The position numbers and the translations under genes were made by a program. Positions 12,217-25,100 of a stretch of 64,000 nucleotides of DNA are shown piece after piece; position 1 is the first letter of the stretch; each line of letters starts with the position of its first letter. Source of the DNA: Letharia columbiana (Eukaryota; Ascomycota; Lecanoromycetes; Lecanorales; Parmeliaceae); assembly GCF_014066305.1 (NCBI RefSeq), contig NW_023501036.1:1251501-1315500 (forward strand), written 5' to 3'. Below the pieces are notes generated by a model. That model worked only from the letters and a program-made list of their open reading frames with translations, was not told the origin of the DNA and did no database searches.

Positions 12217-12780
12217 ATAGTGGGAATCTGGCAGTAAGGTCTAGATCTATGTGGTTTTTTCTTCTTCTTTTATTGGCTATAGCGGATGTAATTTTCTGTG
12301 ATAAGAATCTTCAGCTTAATTTGATATCGGTTTTAGTTATGCTATAGATATCACCGGATGAATATATATAATATCTGGGAGATTTAGTTAGTAGATAAGA
12401 TTTTCTACTTTCTTTAATATCTTAAATAGTTTAACTCTCTAATTGAAAAGCTTAGAATTAACGTCGAAAATAAAGTAGTTATAATATAGCCTTAAATGGA
12501 TTAATAATCCCTCGCGAAGATTAATAGCTTTATAATTATTATTATAACGAGTTTTCGTTATAGCGTTAGCGAAAGTAATAGTATTATTAACCTCTTCTTA
12601 TTTAATAAAACGTAGTCGATTAAGATCCTCTAGCGGCAAGTCTATAAGCAGCCTTAGTATATCTCTTATCCAGAATCCATAGGCGATTTTATTTAATATG
12701 AATCTCGTTGATATAACTAAGTTATTAAGATATGCTTAAAGAAATAAAAGCATGTTTAATTAGTTATTCGTGTTAGTAGT

Positions 12781-12940
12781 AAGATGAAATCGTAGAGCAA
12801 TCTCGATAGTCTAATTCGTTCTTTTCGATTATTTATTTATCTAAGGGTGATAAGCAGTCGAAGTTACCATAGTAATTCCGAGCTTTTTAAAAATAGTTTT
12901 TTAGAAAATACTTATAAACTTAGTATTACGGTCGCTAATT
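12781..12940 (-). pseudogene. Integrase core remnant of element B
   Basis: The minus-strand translation reads ISDRNTKFISIF, a RIP stop, KTIFKKLGITMVTSTAYHP, a stop, then INKSKRTN. This is the Ty3/gypsy integrase core S-D-R-D-..-F-..-FW-..-LG-..-STAYHPQTDGQSERTNQ with D-to-N and G-to-K type RIP changes and Q or W codons turned into stops. The second catalytic Asp (SDRD) is recognisable. It is the best preserved part of element B. Confidence 0.85.
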
Positions 12941-13731
12941 ATGATAATAAAAATATTTTAATTATAAGATATTAGAGTAACGAGTAAAGTATTCGCCTAA
13001 TCGATTATAGTCTATTTATTAAATCCTAATATAAGAAATTTTCTCTTTAAAAACTTATAAGTTATAATAAGAAGTATATTCTTATCTTCTTAGAAAGAAA
13101 GCGTAATAATAAAATCTATTACTATAATATAAAAATAGAATTAACGATATAGAAATTGAATTAAGCTCGCTATAAGTAGAATATCGTTTAGTTTAATTAA
13201 GTTAATACTTAGAATAATACTTTAGATAAGTTTAAAGATACTTCGATAAGCCCTTAATATAGATTAATAACGAGATTCTAGTATAAGTAGTATAAAAATC
13301 GATATAGAAATTCTAATTGTATACTAATTAAAAAACTTTTTGCTATATAGACTTAGAAATATAGAGTCGTTATTTATCGACGTAATTAAGTGTGGTATTA
13401 TAAATAAGATTATTATATTTTTGAAAGCGAAGCTCTTTTGAAAGATTAGTCTCGGGCTACTTAAGTAAGTTAAGTATCTTAATCTATTAAGAATCCTTAC
13501 TATATACCTCGATAAGGCGTTTCTTAAAGTTATCGCTTATTTCTACTAGAGTTATATAATAGATGGGAATTTCTTTAAGCGATACTATCTACTTATACTT
13601 AACTTCTATAATATTACTATATAGGCTTTCTAGTATTACTTACTTTTCTTTAGAATCTATATCTATTTAAAGCCTAGATAATATATTAGAAATAATATTT
13701 ATCTTATTAGTCTTATAATATATAGTAAGGT

Positions 13732-14115
13732 TAAATCTCGATAAGTATTAAGAAGTATAAATTAATTAAAGATTTAGTTTATTAGTAAAAGAAGTAGAAA
13801 GCGTAGTTTATTAAGCGATCTAAATTATAGTAGAGTAATTAATATAAATTACTATCGATAGTACTTCTAATATTTCAATTAGATATTTAATTTTTCGGAT
13901 TATTTAAATTATAGTAGTAATTTTAAGTTCTATAGACTAGTAGTTATATTTCGTAGTATTAATTAATTTATTAAGGAATATTATAGCCTATATATCTCCT
14001 CTAGCGAAAATAAAGACTTTCTTTTTTCTCGTATATAATAAATTATAATAGCGAAATCTTATACTTTAAAAGTATTAATATTTATATATAACTTTCGTTT
14101 TCGATTAAAGTATAT
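13732..14115 (-). pseudogene. RNase H remnant of element B
   Basis: The minus-strand translation gives YFNRKRKLYININTFKV then DFAIIIYY, matching the fungal gypsy RNase H start FDP.R.LYIDLDASK..GFGA..YH. Further on come IELKITTIIWIIRKIKYLIE and VIYINYSTII, matching ELE..GIVW..RK.RH.IE and IYTDHSA. It ends in YLSRFN, a typical end of this domain in fungal gypsy polyproteins. Stops are TAA or TAG at Q and W codons. Confidence 0.85.
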
Positions 14116-17100
14116 TAGAAAGAAGAGTAAGCGAAAGATATTCTATAAATTCTAAAAGATAGAGATTTCTTCTTAAGTCGATTCGTAATATAGCTTTATA
14201 AAAGTTCGCTTACGCGCGAGTCTAATTAGTTATTTTTTAGAAGTAGTGAATATAGTAACTATTTCGAATTAATTTAAGAAAGTAGTTAACTTAGCTACTA
14301 TTACTTAAGTAAGAGAAGTTTTATATTCTTATAATAACTAAGTACGTTATATATAGCGAGAAATCGAGTTTCTTAGTTATTTCGTTAAGTCGAGAAAGAT
14401 TTTTAAGTTATAAAGATTTAATGAAAATTAAAGTATAATAATTACTTTAATCTTCTCTTCTAATATAGATATATTAAGAAAGTTAACTCGTTATTCTAAT
14501 AGTATTATAAATAAGAATTCTAGAAAGAATTTTATCGATATTAGAGAAGTATATTTCTCTCGTAATAGTTGAAATAGCTATCGAAGGTGAGATTTATACT
14601 TCTAAAGGGTTTTATTAAAGATAATAATATCGTTTATAAAAGTATAAATGAAAGTATAAAGTGGACGTAGTATGGTATTCGTCTAACGTTATATATATAG
14701 CGAAGATCCTTTATATCTTATAAGTGCTATACTAAATTCTTTCTAATTACGATAGCTAATAATAGTAAGTTTATATCTATTAGAAAGCTTTTATATTAAA
14801 TTAATGAAATTATACGATTTCGTTTATAATAGAGATATAGATATATTCTGCTATTAAAGTAATAATATCTAATTATAAGAGTAATAAATAATCGTTATTC
14901 TCTATTATAACGTTAAGTTCTTAAATATTAATAATAACTCTTTCTTTATAATCTTATAGTATATCTCGTTAAATTATAAAGTAAGGCTAGTTATAAGAAG
15001 TTAACTATATAAAAAAGCGAAGCTTTTCTTATTACTATAGCTTATCGAAAGTAATATTAATTACTTCTCGATCTTTATAATCGAGAGAATAAATCTTTAA
15101 TAATTTTACTTTGGCGTCTAACTTTAATAGAATTAATATTTATTATTCTTTAGAAATATTTATAATACTTTCTAAATCTATAAAGATATCTTTAAATTTT
15201 ATTATAATAGAGCTGAAAGTATAGTAAGCCTTATTCTTACTATAGACGATTATATTATTTAAAAGTATATACTTAAAATTAGAATCTATTATAGTAATAT
15301 AATTTATATTAATAGAATTATTTGTAGTTATAATAATAATAGCTATCTTTAATTAATCTAAAGTACGCTATTTATAAGCTACTAAGTTTACTAATTTATA
15401 AAAAACTTAATAGTATTTATTTATAGTATACTCTATTATAGTATCTAGCCTCGTATTCCTAGAAAGTAAGACTAGTACTTTTATAGAATTTTTTATTTAT
15501 ATAAAAGTTATAGCGGAATCTATAATGTAAGTAAAGATATCGTCTTCTTTTCTAAGAAAAGTTAAGAATTCGAGCTCGAATAGATAATTATAATTATTAA
15601 AGAGCGTGCTATAATAGCTAATTAAAATATTTATTATAAAGTTAAATAGTAATATAAATATAGATTTTACTTTTATAACTCGCTTAACTTAAGAGTAAAG
15701 CTTCGTTATAGAATAAGTAGAAATCTTAATATTCTAGTAATTATTTATAATAATAGACTATAACTTATAATTTAGTAGAAACTTATATAATATAAGAACG
15801 TTCGTTTTAATTAATATATTAGTTTTAAGATTATTCGTTAAGTAAATCTCTATTTATATCTTAGTAAGAGTAGCTTCTTCTATATCTTCTAGATTTTCTA
15901 AAAGTATAGATTTATAAGAATATACTTTATAGTATTAATAATTTTATTATTATAGTCTCAGATCGATATAAGAGATATTTACTTCTAAATTTATTTTTCG
16001 AAATTAGATAAGAAAGCTAGTAAAGTATAATCTTCGAGAGTAATTAGATATCTAGAATCTAGATAAACTTTTTATATCGAAAGAATTCGAATTTAGGCGA
16101 GCATTTATCTTAATATACTAAAAACTATAAAAAGTAATTTCTTATTTATATTTAGACGATATTAAGATAGTAGACTTAATAATTTTAAGAGTAGAAACTA
16201 CTTTTATAGTATAAATATCTACTTTAATAATATACTTAGAATTCTTATTCTCGGAATCTATAAATTTTTTAAAAATCTTATTCTCGAGTTTATAATTCTA
16301 GTATTACTACTTGAGGTAATGAAATAGCTTATTTTTAGATTTAAATTTCTTATAATATCGCTGATAAGAGTGTTCTAGTAGCGGCGAGTCGATAAAGTTA
16401 ACTTTCGGTTTCATGCTTTTATAAGATTCGTGGAAGCTAAAGTAATCGTTTTTTTATTTCTCGATATCCTCTCTACTATAGTCGTTGTGGAAGCTACTAG
16501 AATTCTTCGAATAATTTAGATTCTATTAAGAATTCTTAAATTTCTTTACTTTATTAATTAAGATTTAATAAGTTTATTACTCTTGTAATTAAAAAGCTCG
16601 ACTAGTAGTATTCTAATAGACTTCTTTAGATCGATATAAAATACGATTAAGCTAGAAAGACTGATGAGAATCATACGCGTTTTACTATTAATATTAACTT
16701 AGACTAGTAATAATTTAACGCTATATTAATAAAGCTAATAGAGCTAATAGTACTTATTATATATCTTTTTAAAAATAGCTTTAATAAGTAGAATCGTTAC
16801 TTTAATAAGCTAGTTAACGATTTTAAGATTAATTATAAACTTAATAATTCTATTAATTAGAGAAAGCTAAAGATTACTATTATAATCGATTAAAATTCTA
16901 AAAATTAGAGTTCGTAGATTAGTTAGATATACCTCTTACTTAATTATATTAATTAAGATTATTTCTATAAGATAGATTTAATATATAAGAAGTATTACTT
17001 AAACTAAGCTTCGTTATTCTCGAAGTCTTTATTTATTATTAATTCTTTCTTATATTTATAGTTATAAGAAATTAATTTAATATAATTTAAATAGTAAGTA

Positions 17101-18340
17101 AATTTATATTAGACTAAAACTCGATATTAAGATTATTCTAAATAATATTAAGCTAATTATACTCGTTATCGAGTTTTACTATTTTAGTAACTCTAATAAT
17201 AATTATAGTATATTTATATAACTTATAATATCTTATAATATTATTAAATATATATTATTTTTTAATAATAGTAGTTATTTTCGATATTTTAGTAAACCCG
17301 AATCTCTTAAGTAAAGTAGCACTTTATTTCTTAACGTTGTTATTATAAGTTAGTAAACGCTTCTTATTATTAATAAGCTAACACGTATATCACTCGAGTA
17401 CTTTGTCTCGAAGATAGATTTATAGATTATTTCGTAGTAGCTCTATATTCTTAACTCTTATAATATTTTTAATTCTATTAATAAAGATAATAATATCTCG
17501 AAAATAGGTTTCTTTTCGATATATTCTATACCTATTATTATATTAGAAGATTTATTATTATAGAAAGAATTAAAGAATTCGATATCGCTATTAAGAAAGC
17601 GGGGTTCGTTACTTTCGTTACTTTCGTTAGTAGTATTTTACCCTAGATTTCCTAATAAACCTAGCGAGCTAAAAGATTTTAAATTTAAATAATTTCTTAT
17701 GTAGCGATTAATAATATTAATAATAATTGCTTCTATATCAATAGCTTAAGAGTCTGCTTCGGATTCTTCGTCTGCTATTCTACTATTGCTACAGCGGCGA
17801 ATAGTCTCATTAGTAGAGATATTTAAGATTTTTAATAAACGACGTTATGAATCGCCGGACTCAGTAGTAAGTTAAGGATTACTGCTTAGAGATCTAGTAA
17901 GTGAGATATTTATAGTTTACTTTGGAGGGGTATACCTTTCTGCTTCTAGAGTATTACCAATAGATAGAGGATTAAAGAGACGATATTTTTAAGTTGTAGA
18001 TTCTTAAAAGAAATAAAGTGCTGTTCTTAGGGTAGCATAGTCGATTATCTAATTTTCTAATTAAGTCTACTAGGAAAGCGGATCGAGTAATAAAGAATAA
18101 GATCGTGCTCATTAGTTTCTCGATAATAATAATATTAATTTAGCGAGTCTAAAGGTATCCTTAGTAAGGTATTAGATAATCTTTCGAGTAGTTTTATTAA
18201 TGAGGGAGCTTACTTAGTAATTGAAGGTAATGAAATCTCGTAGTTATTAGGTTTAAATAATTATATTATAGAAAGCTAGCTTAACGAATACGTAGAAGTA
18301 GCGAAAGATAAAGAAATACGAAGATTCTTCGTTTTTATAT
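14116..18340 (-). pseudogene. Reverse transcriptase/protease/gag region of element B, degraded
   Basis: By position upstream of RNase H this should hold reverse transcriptase, protease and gag. I could not read clean motifs. The stretch 16300-18250 has a less mutated composition than 14116-16300, with CA and TG pairs retained. It ends at the poly-A/T block, and no LTR was found. Confidence 0.45.
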
Positions 18341-18342
18341 TT

Positions 18343-18468
18343 AAAAAAATATAAAAAATTTTTTTTTTTAAAAAAAAAAAGAAACAATAAAAATAAAATA
18401 ATATTAATAAAAAAATTTTTTATTTTTTATTAATAAAAAATTATATATTTTTTTATATAAAAAAAATA

Positions 18469-18544
<76 letters not shown>

Positions 18545-18672
18545 TTTTAAATATAAAAAAAAAAAATTTTTTTTATAAAATAAATATATAAAAAAATAAA
18601 AAATAATTAATTATTAATTTTTAATTTTTATAATTAAAATTTTAAAAAAAAAAAAAAAAAAAAAAAATAAAA
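18343..18672. repeat. Low-complexity poly-A / poly-T block
   Basis: About 330 bp consist almost only of A and T in long homopolymer runs, including runs of more than 20 A. It bounds the remnant of element B. It could be an expanded target-derived or retroposon A-tail, or a site prone to assembly error. Confidence 0.85.
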
Positions 18673-19190
18673 CTTAAGTTAGAGAATAGTCTATTTAACT
18701 ATAGAAAGTAATTTACGTAAATTTATTATTACTAAAATATTTATATAAATATCGTTATTCTATTAATTTATAATTGTTATTATAATATATAAGATTTCTT
18801 AATTTATTATATTAAAAATTAATACGCCTTTTTAAAAAAACTAATCTACTATCGTTCTATGAAAAGTATTATTAAAGATATATAACGTATTTAAAAAAAA
18901 TTAGTATTACGATTACATTATTAAGTAATCGCTAAAAGACGATAATTTTACTAATTTAATATAGATACGATTATCGTAACTTATAGCCCTTCGCTAAGAA
19001 ACTTACGAACTATCTTAGTATATACTCGTATCTACTAGAATTTATAATCTTTAAACTTTAATTCTTATAATTTATAAATTTATAATAATATTATTAAGAG
19101 CTAGAAAGATTATAATATAAAATATAAAATAGAATTAATAGAATTTTAAGAGTTCTTATAATTAAATTTAAATATATAAAGTTATATAAT
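18673..19190. other. Unassigned RIP-mutated DNA
   Basis: AT-rich sequence without recognisable domain, repeat or coding frame. It ends where the first truncated R1 terminus begins. Confidence 0.5.
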
Positions 19191-19870
19191 AATTAATATA
19201 TATAAAAGAATAAGATAGAATTACATTAGAAAATCTTAAATATTAGTATATATAAAAGAATAAGATAGAGTTAAACTTGAAAATCTTAAATTTATATGTG
19301 CAGTTAATTATAAATTCGAGTTCTCTACGCTTTTTAACTAGATCGGCTAAGTTATCGCGGGTAAATAAATTAGCGTCCGCAACTATCAAAATCTTCTTCT
19401 TTCGCGCCTTCTTATTAAAAATTAGGTATACGTTATTAACATATAAAATAACTTTTTTGTTTTCTATTAAAATTTTGAGATTTTTTTAAATTATAGAACG
19501 GAATGTGGGCTTTCAGATAAAAAAAGAATTACTAAATTTAGTCTTATAGATATTTAAAGATAAGGAATTCAAATATCGCTCATCAAAGATCAAAGACCGC
19601 TCTGTTACGAGCGTATTCTTAATATATTACTTAGCCCTATAGCTAGCGGGCCTTAGCGGAGATATCTCCTACTATATTATATCTTCTTTCCATATATATA
19701 GTTCGATAGCCTTATTATTCTCGTTCTACCTCACTCTATACTAATATCGCATCTATGCTAGTCCTAACACGCTTATCAAAGATCGCTTATCAAAGACCGC
19801 TTATCAAATTTACTCGACAGCCCTAATTAAAAAAAATGATTATGAATTTAATTTATAGGTCTTTACTCGT
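19191..19870 (-). repeat. R1 copy 3 (minus strand) with a truncated second terminus
   Basis: The main copy runs from ATTAGTATATATAAAAG (19242) to CTTTACTCGT (19870). About 50 bp before it, from 19191, the same terminal segment occurs again, so an end fragment is duplicated in tandem. The copy is split by the solo LTR at 19603-19769. Mutation load is light. A 70-codon plus-strand frame at 19277-19489 is contained in this repeat and is not a gene. Confidence 0.78.
19603..19769. repeat. Solo LTR of family R3 nested in R1 copy 3
   Basis: The sequence is 167 bp, starts TGTTACGAGCG and ends CTAACA, so it has proper TG..CA ends within a TGTTA..TAACA inverted terminus. The flanks are CGCTC on the left (19598-19602) and CGCTT on the right (19770-19774). 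This is a 5-bp target duplication that differs only by one C-to-T change, as RIP would cause. The flanking R1 sequence continues on both sides. Confidence 0.82.
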
Positions 19871-19922
19871 AAATCTATATAATAATAATAATAATAATAT
19901 TATTTTTTTCTTTATATATATA

Positions 19923-21665
19923 ACGAGTAAAGGTTTATAAATTAAATTTATAATTATTTTATTTATTTAGAGCTATCGAGTAAATTTAATAAGCGATCTT
20001 TAGTAAGCGATTTTTAATAAGCGATATTTGAATTCTATATTTTTAAAGAATTATAAGATTAAATTTCAAATTTTTTTTATTTTTAAAAAGCGAAAGTCGT
20101 AGACTATAATCTAAAAAAAAATCTTAAAATTTTAATAGAAAATAAAAAAGTTATTCTAAAATTAAATCAAATATATATCTATTTTTTTATTAGAGCTATC
20201 GGCAAATTTGATAAGCGAACTTTAATAAGCGATATTTAAATTTCTTACGCTTTAATTAAAAAGCTAGCTTTCTTTCTATTAATAATTTTAAAAAGTATTA
20301 TTAAGATCTAAATTGAGAAAGTCTTATCTATTTGAAAAGTAATTAAATTTCTTATTTTTATTAGTAATATTAATCTTATCTTCGTCTCTCTTTATTTCTT
20401 CTCTAAAAGAATTCTACGACTCTATCTCTACAAATTATATCTCAATTAACTCTTTTCGATTATAGTATCTCTTCTTCTACTATTATACGTACTACGAATT
20501 ATTATTAAAAAAAGCGTTAATAATAGAAAAACGAGTATACTCTCTCTCAATTACGCTCTTAAAATTAGCTATAATTTTAGAGAAATTAATAAAATCTATA
20601 GTAACGTCGTAATCTCGAACTCTATAATATTATAATACGCTATTAATCTTAGTCTATAGAGTCTTATAGATCTTTTAAATATATCTAAAGGCTTTAATAA
20701 ATCGTCTACTATACTTCTTTTTAATCTTTCTCTTTAAAACGATAATCTTAAATTTTGCTATTAATATTCTACACAACGTCTAACCTTTAATATATAAGAA
20801 TATAAGATTTATATCGAGATTATAATCTTCTTACTTAAAAAGACTATAAGAATTCTATTCGTATTTAATAAAAATAGCGAGATAAAGAGCTTTAAGATAC
20901 GATAGATTAGCTAGAAGATACTCGAATTCTCTATAAATATAACACTATTCTGAAGCTATATAACGATATTATCGATATCGTTACTACGAGTAAAGATAAG
21001 AACGATAAGAACGACGATAACGAGAATAATAATGAGATATATAACGAGTAGTAGTTATTTAACGCTCTTAAGAATATATACTATTAGATATAGAGCGAGT
21101 CTCGTCTAGTCTTCTTAGAACGATTAGCATTTAATCGTAATATATATATCTACTCGACGATATCTACTATATTTTAATATAATAATTATAAGACTATAGA
21201 GAATCTTATATATTCTAAAATTAATCGATAATATAATCTATTTCTTAGATATCGCTATAAAAAGAATTCGAAGAATTAATTAAATATAGTATTATAAATA
21301 TATTTAATTATAGCGATATTCTTAGTATTTTTATAATATTTAACTAGCTTTTTACTACTAAGTAGTTCGCGCTCTAGTATATATTAATTATAAGACTAAA
21401 TTAAAGAATTATTTTTTTATCTAAAAGCGCAAGTTCTAAATTATAATTTAAAAAAAAATCTTAAAATTTTAATAGAAAATAAAAAAGTTATTTTATATAT
21501 AAATAATATATATTTATTTTTTTAATAAGAAGGCGTAGAAGAGCTAGCGAGCTAATTTAGTTAATTTAATTAAAGAGTATAATAAACTTAAATTTATAAT
21601 TAACTATATATATAAATTTAAGATTTTTTAAATTAGCTCTATCTTATTCTTTTATATATATTAAT
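19923..21665 (+). repeat. R1 copy 4, interrupted by a 1.1-kb insertion
   Basis: The left part (19923-20258) starts ACGAGTAAAG and carries the duplicated central block. The right part (21385-21665) continues at the corresponding R1 position and ends in TTTATATATATTAAT. The two halves are heavily RIP-mutated, more than copies 1 and 2. Confidence 0.7.
20259..21384. mobile_element. Unclassified 1.1-kb insertion in R1 copy 4
   Basis: It splits an R1 copy. The 7-bp sequence TTAATTA occurs on both sides (20252-20258 and 21385-21391) and may be the target duplication, although in AT-rich DNA this is weak. No terminal inverted repeat is evident. The centre has a segment rich in AAGAACGATAA/GAACGACGATAACG (about 20990-21035) that would encode a charged D/N/K stretch on the plus strand. 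I could not assign a transposase. Confidence 0.5.
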
Positions 21666-21737
21666 TTTACTTAGAATTATCTCTTAATAGCTATCGAGTA
21701 AATTTAATAAGCTATATTCTAAATTTTTATTATTAAT

Positions 21738-22144
21738 ACGAGTAAAGACTTATAAATTAAATTTATATATTTTTTTTAATTAGAACTATCGAGTAAATAG
21801 ATAAGCGATCTTTAGTAAGCGAACTTTAGTAAGCGATATTTGAATATCTTATGCTTTAATAATTATAAGACTAAATTTAAAAGTTCTTTTTTTATCTAAA
21901 AGCCTATATTTCGTTCTATAATTTAAAAAAATAAATCTTAAAATTTTAATAGAAAATAGTAAAGTTATTAGAGGGTTAAAAGTAGAGTAAAAGATTTTAA
22001 TAATTGCGAACGCTAATTTATTTACTCGCGATAACTTAGTCGATCTAGCTAAAAGACGTAATAACCTCGAATTTATAATTAGCTATATATATAAATTTAA
22101 GATTTTTAAGCTTAACTCTATCTTATACTTATATATATATTAAT
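21738..22144 (+). repeat. R1 copy 5
   Basis: It begins TACGAGTAAAG and ends in TATATATATTAAT, about 407 bp, close to the length of copy 1. It is heavily RIP-mutated. Confidence 0.75.
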
Positions 22145-22446
22145 ATATAATAAAATAAAATAGAGCTAAGTTATAAAATCTTAAATTTATATATATAGCT
22201 AATTATAAATTTAAGTTTATTACGCTCTTTAATTAAATCGATTAAATTAGTTTAATAGCTCTCTTAAGCTTTCTTATTAAATAAATAAATATACGTTATT
22301 AATATATAGAATAACCTTTTTATTTTCTATTAAAATTTTAAGATTTTTTTTTAAATTATAGAATATAATATATAATTTTAGATAAAAAAGAATTTCTAAA
22401 TTTAATCTTATAATTATTAAAGTATAAGAAATTTAAATATCGTTTA
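22145..22446 (-). repeat. R1 copy 6, left part, split by element C
   Basis: The minus-strand R1 sequence runs to AAATTTAAATATCGTTTA and is then broken by the LTR of element C. The matching continuation TTAAAGTTCGCTCGATAG appears at 51338, on the far side of element C and R2 copy c. R1 copy 6 is therefore the original target of element C. Confidence 0.7.
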
Positions 22447-22613
22447 TATTATAATAGTAGGAAATTAATTACTATTACTATAGTAAATTTATAAGTTAAG
22501 TATAAGATAATTGAGATTCTATAAAGAAATCTACTAGAAAGTAGTATCTGCCAAGGCGCTATTATAGCGCCATCTTCTACCTCTTCGTTTCCTACTCTAT
22601 TATATCTATAACA
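22447..22613 (-). repeat. Left (3') LTR of chromovirus C
   Basis: It is 167 bp and nearly identical to 50515-50680. Differences are mainly G/A and C/T. It keeps GTATCTGCCAAGGCGC, which in the right copy reads GTATCTGTCAAGGCGC. It is followed by a leader-like purine-rich block shared with element B. Confidence 0.8.
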
Positions 22614-22918
22614 GATGCCAATAAACAGAAAGAAAGTAACGCCCTCGGTGCTTAGATAAGTTATTATTAAGCAGAGGTAATATCTTTTAGCCAGACTCTT
22701 TAAGCTTTCTTCGAAAAGAAAGTTAAGAAAGCTCTTTCTTCGAAAAGAACGTTAAGAAAGCTTATTCTTTAGATAAGTTATTTTTTAAGCAGAGAAGTTC
22801 AAGTAAAGAAAGACATTTCTTTTAGTTAGAGCTTTCTTTTAATCGAAAAGAAAGTCAAGAACGCTTATTTTTCAAGTATCGTATATTATTAGTTTAATCT
22901 TCGTGGCCTAGCCTAAAT
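22614..22918 (-). other. 3' untranslated block of chromovirus C
   Basis: It lies between the LTR and the chromodomain remnant. It contains several imperfect repeats of the type CTTTCTTCGAAAAGAAAGTTAAG (near 22710, 22740 and 22840). It resembles the block at 11594-11800 in element B. No coding sequence is seen. Confidence 0.55.
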
Positions 22919-23070
22919 CCTTATCTTATATTCTTCGACCAGTTCCATAGTATTCTTAAGATCATCGATATTGTATTATATATTGTATTCGTTTTTATAG
23001 TTCTTCCACTTTATCAAATACTGAATCTTATCTCTAGATTTCTGCTTTTCTAGTAAGATCTCGATCTCGT
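22919..23070 (-). pseudogene. Chromodomain remnant of chromovirus C
   Basis: The minus-strand translation reads EIEILLEKQKSRDKIQYLIK, WKNYKNEYNI, one RIP stop at a W codon, YNIDDLKNTMELVEEY. This follows the chromodomain consensus (YEVE.ILDHR...YLVKWKGY..E.NTWEP..NL..A.ELL.EY) almost throughout, with the aromatic cage positions partly kept. It is far less mutated than the pol domains beside it. Confidence 0.85.
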
Positions 23071-25032
23071 AGATATTCGTAATAATATCGTTTTTCTCGA
23101 CTTTAGAAGTAATAGTAATATAAATATATATATAAGAATCCTCGTTTATAGTAGGTTTCAGTTATGCTATTAAAATAATTAAATAAATTCTTATTAATAG
23201 AGGAAGCTTAAGGCGATAAGTAAGCTTTTTAACTTTATTAAGAATCTTAAAGAGATTAATTCGCTAGTTATAAAGTTTATAATTATTTAAATTAAAAATC
23301 TTATATTTATAGTATAAGTGTAGAAAGACTATACTATCTTTAAATATATTAAGAGATTTATATATATTATTATAGTATACTTTAGTTATAATATTAATAA
23401 AGACTATAGAATTCTCTATTTACTCTCGTTTTATCTATTATAAATAACTAAAATCTTTCTATAATAATTTAGCTAATATTCTAAAAGTATTATAAATATT
23501 AAATTTATAAAGAATCTTATTCGATAATATATCTATAGACTAATTCTTAAAATTATTTAAATTATCTATAAGATATAAAAGTATAAGCGTTTAGTTAATT
23601 TTAGAATTAATTATAATAAAGTAGCGAAGCGCGATCTCTATAATTTAATTTATACACTTAAATTACTTATTAGTCTAAGAGTAATAAACTATAAAAATAA
23701 GAATCTCTATTTTAAGTTTCTTAAAGATAATCTACTAGAACTTCGATATAAATTTAAAATCTCTATTACTAATCGTAGTTAATAAAATATTTTATTTATA
23801 CTAAATTAAAGTAGTAAGTAGAAAATTAACTTACTTAATAATAATATAGATTATCTTTTCTAATATAATTAAAGTATATTTAGAAAACTTATTTATTATA
23901 GTAAGTAGAGAATCGTATTTATTAGCGGTTATTAAAAGTGTAATTACGAAATTCATAGTAATAGTATAAAATAGAATTCCCGGTCTATCGATAGAAATTA
24001 TACTTTTATAAGATTTATAATATTTAGTCTAATTAAGCTCGCATTTTAAATAGTAATCTATATAAGTTCGTAGATACTTTACTAGATATCTTATATAGAT
24101 AAAATTAACGATCTAATTATAAATTTTATAAAATTTTATTATAGTGCTAGCGATCGTATATTAACTCGAAAATCTTTTTTTTAATATATTTAATATATAT
24201 AGTCTTTTATATTTATTATTAAAGTTTATATAATATATTAGCCTATCTTATAGCTTAAAGCGAAAATTAAATTAACTATTACTTAGATTATTAAATTTAG
24301 ACTTTAATATAATAGAAGATTCTTAAGTTTATTATAGAATCTCATTTAATTCTATAGTGGGATCTTATATCGATAATAAGATTTCTTTAGATTAATCTAA
24401 CGTAGTAGTAATAGCTTTCTTAACTACTTTATAAACTATCTTAAAAATCTTATTTTACTACTTATTTTTAAAATATTCTTTAAAAAGCTATATCTTAAAG
24501 TTAATAGATATTTTTATTAAGATAATATAGTAGTTAACTAATATTTCTTAAAGAATTAAATATAAGAAAGATATAGCGATCTTAACTTTTAATACTTATT
24601 CGTATAAGGCTTCTAATACTTCGAGGCTATTTTTAATTATTAAAATAAACTCTTATAGACGCGAAAGAGTATTAGATATAATATTCGCCTTATTAATCTT
24701 ATAGCGAATAAAAAGATTAAATATTAAAAGATATTAAGATATTTATATTAGGCGTAAATTAAGTTTATTAATACTTAAAGTAATAAGATTAATCTAATAT
24801 AAAATTAGTATTATAGCTAAGTAATTCGTGAAAATAATTATTAATATCTTTCTAATAAATTTAATTATATAGTATACTTTTTTAATTATTTATACTATAT
24901 TAATAATTTTTAATTCTATAAACTAATAATTCTACTTAGTCTAATTTAGTATTTTATTAAAAAATATAATTAGCTATATATTCGTTTATAGAAAAAATTC
25001 TTAATCTTTTAGATTTTTAATTACGTAATAAA

Positions 25033-25100
25033 TTATAATAGCGAAATCTTATTTCTTAAAAATATTTAGATCGATATAAAGTCGATAATTAAAATCGAAG
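25033..25100 (-). pseudogene. RNase H start of chromovirus C
   Basis: The minus-strand translation YFDFNYRLYIDLNIFKK, a stop, DFAIIIYYV matches the same fungal gypsy RNase H start found in element B (FDP.R.LYIDLDASK). It lies about 2.1 kb upstream of the chromodomain in the coding direction, the right distance for integrase to fit between. Confidence 0.78.

Larger units (their letters stand above)
11594..18340 (-). mobile_element. Ty3/gypsy chromovirus remnant B
   Basis: Minus-strand remnants appear in the order expected from 5' to 3': RNase H (13732-14115), integrase (12781-12940) and a C-terminal chromodomain (12065-12216). This order, with a chromodomain after integrase, defines chromoviruses. 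The block after the chromodomain (AGAAAGAAAG..AGCG..CCTCG at about 11594) is shared with element C, so B and C are the same lineage. The 5' part (gag and leader, roughly 16300-18340) is unassigned and ends at a poly-A/T block, so the element looks truncated there and no 5' LTR was found. Mutation load is uneven: 12060-12900 and 17340-18250 keep many CA/TG sites. Confidence 0.78.

Noticed and set aside
12063..12347. 94-codon plus-strand open frame as a gene
   Set aside because: It is antisense to the chromodomain remnant of element B; its openness reflects the less mutated chromodomain on the other strand.
19277..19489. 70-codon plus-strand open frame as a gene
   Set aside because: It lies wholly inside R1 copy 3 and recurs only as part of that repeat.
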